From: Berberis thunbergii
Taxonomy: Eukaryota > Streptophyta > Magnoliopsida > Ranunculales > Berberidaceae
Direction: 5' to 3'
DNA length: 64,000 bases
NCBI GenBank assembly: GCA_003290165.1
Contig: QNQO01000604.1
Coordinates: forward strand, 248,001-312,000
This document shows positions 58,909-64,000 of this stretch, in pieces. Each line of letters opens with the position of its first letter. Positions within the stretch are counted from its first letter, which is position 1. Under the pieces are notes generated by a model. It searched no databases, was not told the origin of the DNA, and saw only the letters and a list, made by a program, of their open reading frames with translations. Both the position numbers and the translations under genes were made by a program.

Positions 58909-59025
58909 TTTTTTTTACCCTTAACCCTCCCAATCCCCCATGCTGCCAGCCAGATTCGAACCCGTGACGTGTTATGCCATCCGCCACACCTCTACCAACT
59001 CAACTGGTACACCTTTAGCACGACC
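58909..59025 (-). mobile_element. SINE-like insertion
   Basis: On the minus strand it reads GTACCAGTTGAGTTGGTAGA (A-box-like), then GGGTTCGAATCTGG (B-box), then an A-rich tail before GGTTTT. The flanking 25-bp direct repeat (58884-58908 and 59026-59050) shares 22 of 25 bases, which suits a target-site duplication of a retroposon. It lies in the 3' part of the Tat-type element. Confidence 0.65.
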
Positions 59026-59429
59026 AAGGCATCGAGCTACTAGTAAAACCTAAATATATGTATCAGGACAAACAAGTTGGGCATAAACATGAAACTTTTG
59101 GTCTGATCAACCATATAATAATAAAGTACCTGGACACACGACCCAAACTTTTTCTTTCGACTATAACGTACAACATCAAAATTCAGAAATGAAAAGTCAA
59201 ATTTTAGAAAAAAATAAGAAAATTTTATTGTCGAACATCGAAGCACATTTGTTGAAAATTCGGAGGAACGAGTCAAAATTCTACCAAGAATGTCGAAAGC
59301 AAAAAAGCTAAGTCTAACAAGTTAAATGGAAAGACATATGTGTACATACAATAAAAATAAATGAGATTCTCATTGATTTTCTAAATCATTACATAAAAAT
59401 ATTACATGAACACGAGAGGGGCCAATAAA

Positions 59430-59850
59430 GGCACTGAAGAAGAGGCATTTGTATCAACGACAATATCACTCGATGGCACTGGCTCAGATGGGTGAAGAGA
59501 TGATTGTTCCTCATCAACGAAGTCACTCAGTGAATTTAGAACATGATCCTCCTTAGTGACCATTGACTACTCTTTTCCAATCTGCTGTTTCTGCAACCTT
59601 TAATTTATCGGTAACTGATACAAGCTCAGCCCATGTCGATGCAAGTTCACTTTCAACAATAGTAAGCCTAGCAGAAGCTTTTGACTTGGCAGCAACAAAT
59701 TCGATATTCAACTGAGCAACTTGCACCATAGAAGTTTTCAGATTGGTGGAGTACTCTGCAGCAGAACGCTTGGCCTCATCACAGTCAGTCGTTCAGTTGG
59801 ACAACTCATTCTCTGCATACATATGCTAGACGAACGAATCAGACATAAAA
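59430..59850 (-). pseudogene. antisense coiled-coil ORF, duplicated 3' portion
   Basis: The minus-strand reading includes CDEAKRSAAEYSTNLKTSMV, VAQLNIEFVAAKSKASARLT, then SELASTWAELVSV and KVAETADWKRVVNGH. Each block matches the corresponding block of the ORF at 60150-61084. The units are offset by about 0.76 kb, so this part of the element was tandemly duplicated. Stops break it. Confidence 0.65.
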
Positions 59851-60149
59851 CAAAAACTTATGGCCTAATCAACCAAAAAGTAATAAAGTACCAGGACATA
59901 AGAGTTGGGCTTTCACATCAACTGTAATGTGTGACATTGTAATCCGAATGAGAAACTGGATTCTGCAAACTACAACTTCAATACGATTAGAACCGTTGAG
60001 TATTGAAGCTACCCATAAAAATCCATACAAACAAAGTCGCAAATCTCCCAAAAATGTCATAAATAAAAGCTAATAAGCTAGACATATGGGAAAAAATACG
60101 AAATAATAAAATTTTCATTTATCTCCTTTTTTATTACAGAAAAAAAACA

Positions 60150-61084
60150 ACAACTGAGAAGGGAAATGGTGTCGTGAGTAGCATAGGATCAACAGGCTCC
60201 TCGACATCCGTGTCACCCATTGAATCCGAGACAACTTCCTCGACATCATCAAATTTGTGCTCAGCAAAGCAACAGTATGGGGACATGTCCAAACCTTGCG
60301 TTTTCAGGAAATATAGGAAATCGTGGTGACCCTCGACTACTCTCTTAAAATTTGCAACCTCCGCTGCCTTCGTCTTCTCAATAATAGTCGACAGCTCAGC
60401 TCGGGTTGACGGTAACTCTTTGTCAACATCTGCAAGTTTAGCAGAGACCGTTGATTTGGTCTCTGCAAACTCGAAATTCAGCTAAACGATGCAAATAGTA
60501 ACAACTTTAAGCTTGGCAGAACATTTTTCGGCAGAACGAACATCCTCGTCACATTCAGCCTTTCGGTCAGACAACTCTTTTTCAGCACCATCCAGACGGG
60601 AACGCACCCTGCCCAATTCCACCTCGGATGTCTCGAGGTCTAAAGCGAACGCATCATGCGCAGTCTCAAGTTCCTTCAAAAACACCCTCGCAGAATCTGC
60701 GACCCTCTCATGCTCCATGCATTGCGCCTTTAGCAAGTCCAGTCGACGGAGAACATGGGAAGGGACCAAATTAAACGTGTCCTAAAATTTTTCGCTCAAC
60801 GTATGCAACTTGGTCATGAGACACCTTACAATCCGACCCCGTGACGGCCGCATAAGTAAGATGTGTTATCCCCTCCATAAGATGATGATGCCATCATCAA
60901 TATGACGACGTGGTTGTCGCATGGGCATAGGAGTTTTGTTAGCCAATCGTCTGTGATAGACGCCAATAAGATTGTGAGCACTATCTTGCACATCAGCTTT
61001 GAAAGGCCAGAAAGTCTCACCAAGGACAGTAGAAGCGGGGCAAGACGCAGAAGAAACAACATGAGATCCCGAAGTCCCAACCAT
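60150..61084 (-). pseudogene. antisense coiled-coil ORF of the retrotransposon
   Basis: Read from 61084 down it gives MVGTSGSHVVSSASCPAS and FKADVQDSAHNLIGVYHRRL. After frame changes it gives VPSHVLRRLDLLKAQCMEHE and a long heptad-type Glu/Lys/Leu-rich coiled coil (60482-60769). After one stop it gives LNFEFAETKSTVSAKLADVD and an acidic tail near 60200. Antisense ORFs between integrase and the 3' LTR are known in Tat-lineage elements such as Grande. The function is unknown. Its N-terminal side is cut off by the LTR at 61127. Confidence 0.6.
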
Positions 61085-61126
61085 GATAGAAGAAACAGTA
61101 CGTTTGTGATTTCGAGCGTGAGCAGC

Positions 61127-61603
61127 TGTTAGGACTAGTACTGTTGCAGGGAAATCAACCTCAGAGGCCTTTCAAGACTTTCCTAATGGTCTCAAAACTC
61201 AATGTTCCCTTTTGAAAAGTGCTCAAATGCTTAGCATCTATATTATAGGGGGAAGGTTTGAGTTCTTGACTGTGAGGACGTATTGCCTCCATTACATGGT
61301 CGGGCCAGATTGTACCGCTAGCATTTTTATTGTTTTCTTTGCCTTGCTTTTCAACTTCAAACTTGTATTTCCATCGATCGTTAGCATCGAACTAGTCTTG
61401 AGCAACGTTCTTTCGAACATTCCTCCCCATTGTAATCTATTGAATGTTGATGAAAGCTTTTGTTGACTATTGTGCATCGTTATATTGTCTATAGATTGAT
61501 ATTGTGCATTCTCAAGCTAATATTTGTGCCCGTTGAAGTAACTACTCATAGGCTTACTAGTGAATTGGATAGCTAGTGCCACACAGATTGCTAGTCCGTG
61601 ACA
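61127..61603 (+). mobile_element. 5' LTR of a chromovirus-like Ty3/gypsy element
   Basis: It begins TGTTAGGACTAG and ends CTAGTCCGTGACA, an inverted-repeat pair. It is followed by the primer-binding site. It is 477 bp long. The preceding 5 bp are GCAGC, but the matching TSD lies beyond the window or was lost. Confidence 0.75.
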
Positions 61604-61605
61604 GT

Positions 61606-61617
61606 TGGTATCAGAAC
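61606..61617 (+). promoter_or_regulatory. primer-binding site (initiator tRNA-Met type)
   Basis: TGGTATCAGAAC, the usual TGGTATCAGAGC of plant retroelements primed by tRNA-Met with one change, lies 2 bp after the LTR end. Confidence 0.75.
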
Positions 61618-61630
61618 TAGAGCTTGTTGA

Positions 61631-62100
61631 ATGCAAACCAGGATGCACGAACTAAGCGAGCGCCTTAGCGCTATGGAGGAACGACAGGCTAGTCGAGTGC
61701 AGAGACTAGAAAACAAAATGGATCAGTTGAGCAGTTTGGGAGAACAGATCAGTCGGCTTGATGGACTCTTTCACTTGGCATACAAAGTGGATTCGTTGGC
61801 TGAGCACGTCGATAATTTAGAGTGACGGACAGTCGCTATGGAATAGTCGCTTCACCCCACATCTCAGGTGATGAGTGACTTCCAATTACAGCTGGAGGAT
61901 TTATTTGCAAGGGTTGGCTTGCTAACCAAGGCCATAGGGATGACAGATCACCCTAAGATGAAAGTGCCTGAGCCAAAGTCATTTGCTGGGGTATGAGATG
62001 GGAAGGAGCTAGAGAACTTTTTGTTTAATCTGGAGCATTATTTTCGCTCGGAGAACCCGGAATCAGAAGAAGCCAATGTCACCAAGGCGACCATGTACTT
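61631..62100 (+). pseudogene. chromovirus-like gag, N-terminal part
   Basis: It starts MQTRMHELSERLSAMEERQ with a coiled coil (61631-61825). After stops it continues with KVPEPKSFAGV, then GKELENFLFNLEHYFR and VTKATMYL, the capsid region of chromovirus-type gag. The reading then jumps directly to protease sequence, so the rest of gag has been deleted. Confidence 0.7.
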
Positions 62101-62106
62101 AATGGT

Positions 62107-62462
62107 ATGGCTAGAGTTGTGCCACTACAGGTTGGTCCATGGGAAGGAAGATCAAACTTCTTGGCCATCCCACTTGATGATTTTAAGGTGATTCTTGGCC
62201 AAGAATTCTTTCGAGGAGCTGCAGCAGTACCACTACCTTTCATGGACTCCTTGGGGTTTTTCGAACCCAGACTACGCATTGTACCAACCTCAATTCGACC
62301 CACAACTCATGATAGAATATTGTCAGCGCTCCAAGTCAAGAGAGACTTTGCCAAAGAAGAAAATACATACTTAGCTGTGGCAAAGCTAGAGATGGAAGAT
62401 GATACTAGCAAAATCCCTGAGGAAGTTGCCCAAGTTATTGTTGCCTTCAGTGAAGTGATGCC
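62107..62462 (+). pseudogene. chromovirus-like protease fragment
   Basis: The reading has ARVVPLQVGPWEGRSNFLAI, PLDDFKVILGQEFF and, further on, KLEMEDDTSKIPEEVAQVIV then FSEVMP. This is the second half of the protease and the linker to RT in these elements. The catalytic Asp segment is missing because of the gag-protease deletion. After VMP the sequence enters the LTR at 62463, so the final codons to 62493 are LTR-derived. Confidence 0.7.
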
Positions 62463-64000
62463 TGATGCAGATTTAACTAACCTAAATAAATAGGTTAATT
62501 TAACCTAATTTTAATAACTGCAAGTGCACAGTGTCTAACTGGTAGACAATGGCAAGTACAGGTCGATCCCACAAGGACTGTGGTTGCAATTAAATTTCAG
62601 GATTTATTTAAACTAATTTAAATTGGGGTTACAGCAATTAAAATATCTAAACTAAAAATCAAATTAAAAACAAAATAAAAAGTTTTAAAGAATATGAGAA
62701 AGGAAACCAAGGCATTGAATCCACCACAGGTTCTTTGAGATTTGTGTAATCAAAAATATTGTTTTCAAGATTTAACATGACTAACCTAAAGATTAATCTA
62801 AGTTCACAATTGATTTCAGCATAATTATAAACCCCTAGAATTGCGTGTCTTCTTATGGCACACACAATCACAGGTTTATTTTAACTAATCCTAATCCCTA
62901 GCATTGTGTGTCTTCTTACGGCACACACAATCACAGATTCAGATTAATTGATTAAATCAGGCTTTTGACTTTCAACAAAGTGTACTTCTAACTACCGACT
63001 AGTCTAGATAATTAATCAGGATATAATCGGTGAAAGCAATTTATTAAAATCATACATCAAATGTGTTTAACGTTAAGCATAAAGAAAATAATAAATTTAA
63101 ATACACAAACTCTAGGAAATCCTGTGGTTTCATCGTAGCCTTGGCGAAGGGTTTAGCTATCCATGGTAGTGGTAGTCATCTCCTCGTGATGTGGTACACC
63201 GCAACTCATCTCTGCATGAACACGAATCCCGAGAAAAAGGACTACACAAGCTCTGTGGTGGTATAGAGCAGAACCGGGGGTGCCAATAGCGTAAAAACAG
63301 AATTTTGAATCTTTCCCGCCAGAAATCGCGCGGTTGGGCTGGCTCGTCTTCTCCAGCGAGACGCCGCTCTGTTCCGCGCTGTTGCGGCTTCTTCGCGAGC
63401 TCCTCGTGGTCCCTGACTTGCCCTGGTATCTGCAAAAGAGAGATAGGATGAAGAACAGAGAAGTTAACGCAAGAAAACAAAGGAGGAGGCGAAACAGAGA
63501 GCTCTGTCTCGCGGCAGTGGCGCTTCTCGCTTGGTCTGTTGGCGAGGTTGGAGCAGAGAGAGAGAGAGCCAGGAAGGAGGGAGAGACCCTGGAGAAGAGA
63601 GGAAAGTAGGAAGGAGACCGAGAGAGGAGAGAAACAGGGGCGAGGCGGAACAGAGTCGCGGTGGTTGCGGCTCTGTTTCGCGGCTGTGGTGGTCGTTGCG
63701 ATTCTGGTGGCGAGGTTGCTGGATGGTGGATGGCGTTGGTGAGGATGATGGAACAGGGAGAGGGATGGTAGGAGGTGGAGGCTGTTGGTGTGCGAAACAG
63801 GGTGAGGATGCGACGGCTGATGGTAGAGGACGAGGAGGAAGGGTGATGACGGGATTATCGCGCTGCCGGCTCTCCTATCGAGCGAGGATTGCCGGCAGGG
63901 TGGTGTGGTGGCTGGAAAAGAGATGAGGGGAGAGGGGCTGTGGAAGAGGAGAGAATCAAGAGATCTCTCTTCTCTAAGATTAGGGGAGCTAAATAGGGTT
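62463..64000 (-). mobile_element. LTR insertion, minus orientation, cut by window end
   Basis: On the minus strand the end reads GTGCACTTGCAGTTATTAAA and finishes CTGCATCA at 62463, the TGAT..ATCA type seen in the insertions at 51808 and 53822. GGGATCGACCTGTACTTGCC is a common plant LTR sequence. The part from 63300 to 64000 is GA/CT-rich and GC-richer, like the leader stretch of the plus-oriented LTR. Several ORFs over 60 codons here have no protein resemblance. It interrupts the chromovirus-like element right after its VMP codons. Confidence 0.6.

Larger units (their letters stand above)
49788..61126 (+). mobile_element. Tat-type Ty3/gypsy LTR retrotransposon, nested and decayed
   Basis: Order on the plus strand: 5' LTR, primer-binding region, gag, protease, reverse transcriptase, RNase H, integrase, then an antisense coiled-coil region. 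The domain order (integrase after RNase H) defines Ty3/gypsy. The archaeal-type second RNase H segment (about 57080) and the downstream antisense ORF suggest the Tat lineage. Two LTR-like insertions (51808-53376 and 53822-55481) and a chromovirus-like element (from 61127) interrupt it. The 3' LTR is not in the window. Many stops show it is inactive. Confidence 0.8.

Noticed and set aside
63334..63926. Overlapping Arg/Gly/Glu-rich ORFs near the window end
   Set aside because: Their composition comes from GA-rich LTR leader sequence and several frames are open at once, as expected for biased composition rather than coding.

Overview
The window is nuclear DNA of a flowering plant, most likely a eudicot. 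The evidence is spliced GT-AG genes, a miR319-targeted TCP4/LANCEOLATE-type transcription factor, an IQ67-domain gene, and a dense load of plant-type hAT, CACTA, PIF/Harbinger, MULE, L1 and Ty3/gypsy elements. All of this was read by eye without database searches. Family names rest on recognised motifs, and element boundaries rest on terminal repeats and target-site duplications (TSDs) that can be seen in the sequence.

Host genes are few. (1) An IQD (IQ67-domain, calmodulin-binding) gene lies on the + strand. It has five coding exons at 9106-11738 and a probable 5' UTR exon ending at 7385, joined by a 1.7-kb 5' UTR intron. (2) A CIN-class TCP gene lies on the - strand at 16905-18050, with a miR319 site, a long leader containing a 150-codon upstream ORF, and a likely 3' UTR intron. 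These two genes are convergent and about 5 kb apart. (3) A 71-residue secreted cysteine-rich peptide gene lies at 49069-49284 (+). A 177-bp fold-back MULE-type MITE carrying two CACGTG boxes sits in its proximal promoter. No other host gene could be supported.

Most of the rest is a transposon graveyard with readable insertion history. 0.6-5.1 kb: an outer hAT element (8-bp TSD) is split by a second hAT, which has captured a fragment of an ARMADILLO-REPEAT-ONLY-like gene, and by a CACTA element. 12-37 kb: MITEs of the PIF/Harbinger, hAT and CACTA types (including an inverted pair of one CACTA MITE), a MULE transposase relic and an LTR-like block. 38.3-46.7 kb: a decayed 6-kb L1-type LINE next to a BED/DUF659/hATC transposase relic. 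46.9-48.6 kb: a CACTA-like element full of AGCGACGG/CCGTCGCT palindromes.

49.8-64 kb: a decayed Tat-type Ty3/gypsy element (gag, protease, RT, RNase H, integrase, and a downstream antisense coiled-coil ORF that is partly tandemly duplicated). It is broken by two solo-LTR-like insertions in opposite orientations. Its 3' end is interrupted by a chromovirus-like element, which is itself interrupted by a third LTR of the same kind. Removing the insertions restores a continuous protein reading at the protease junction, which supports the nesting order.
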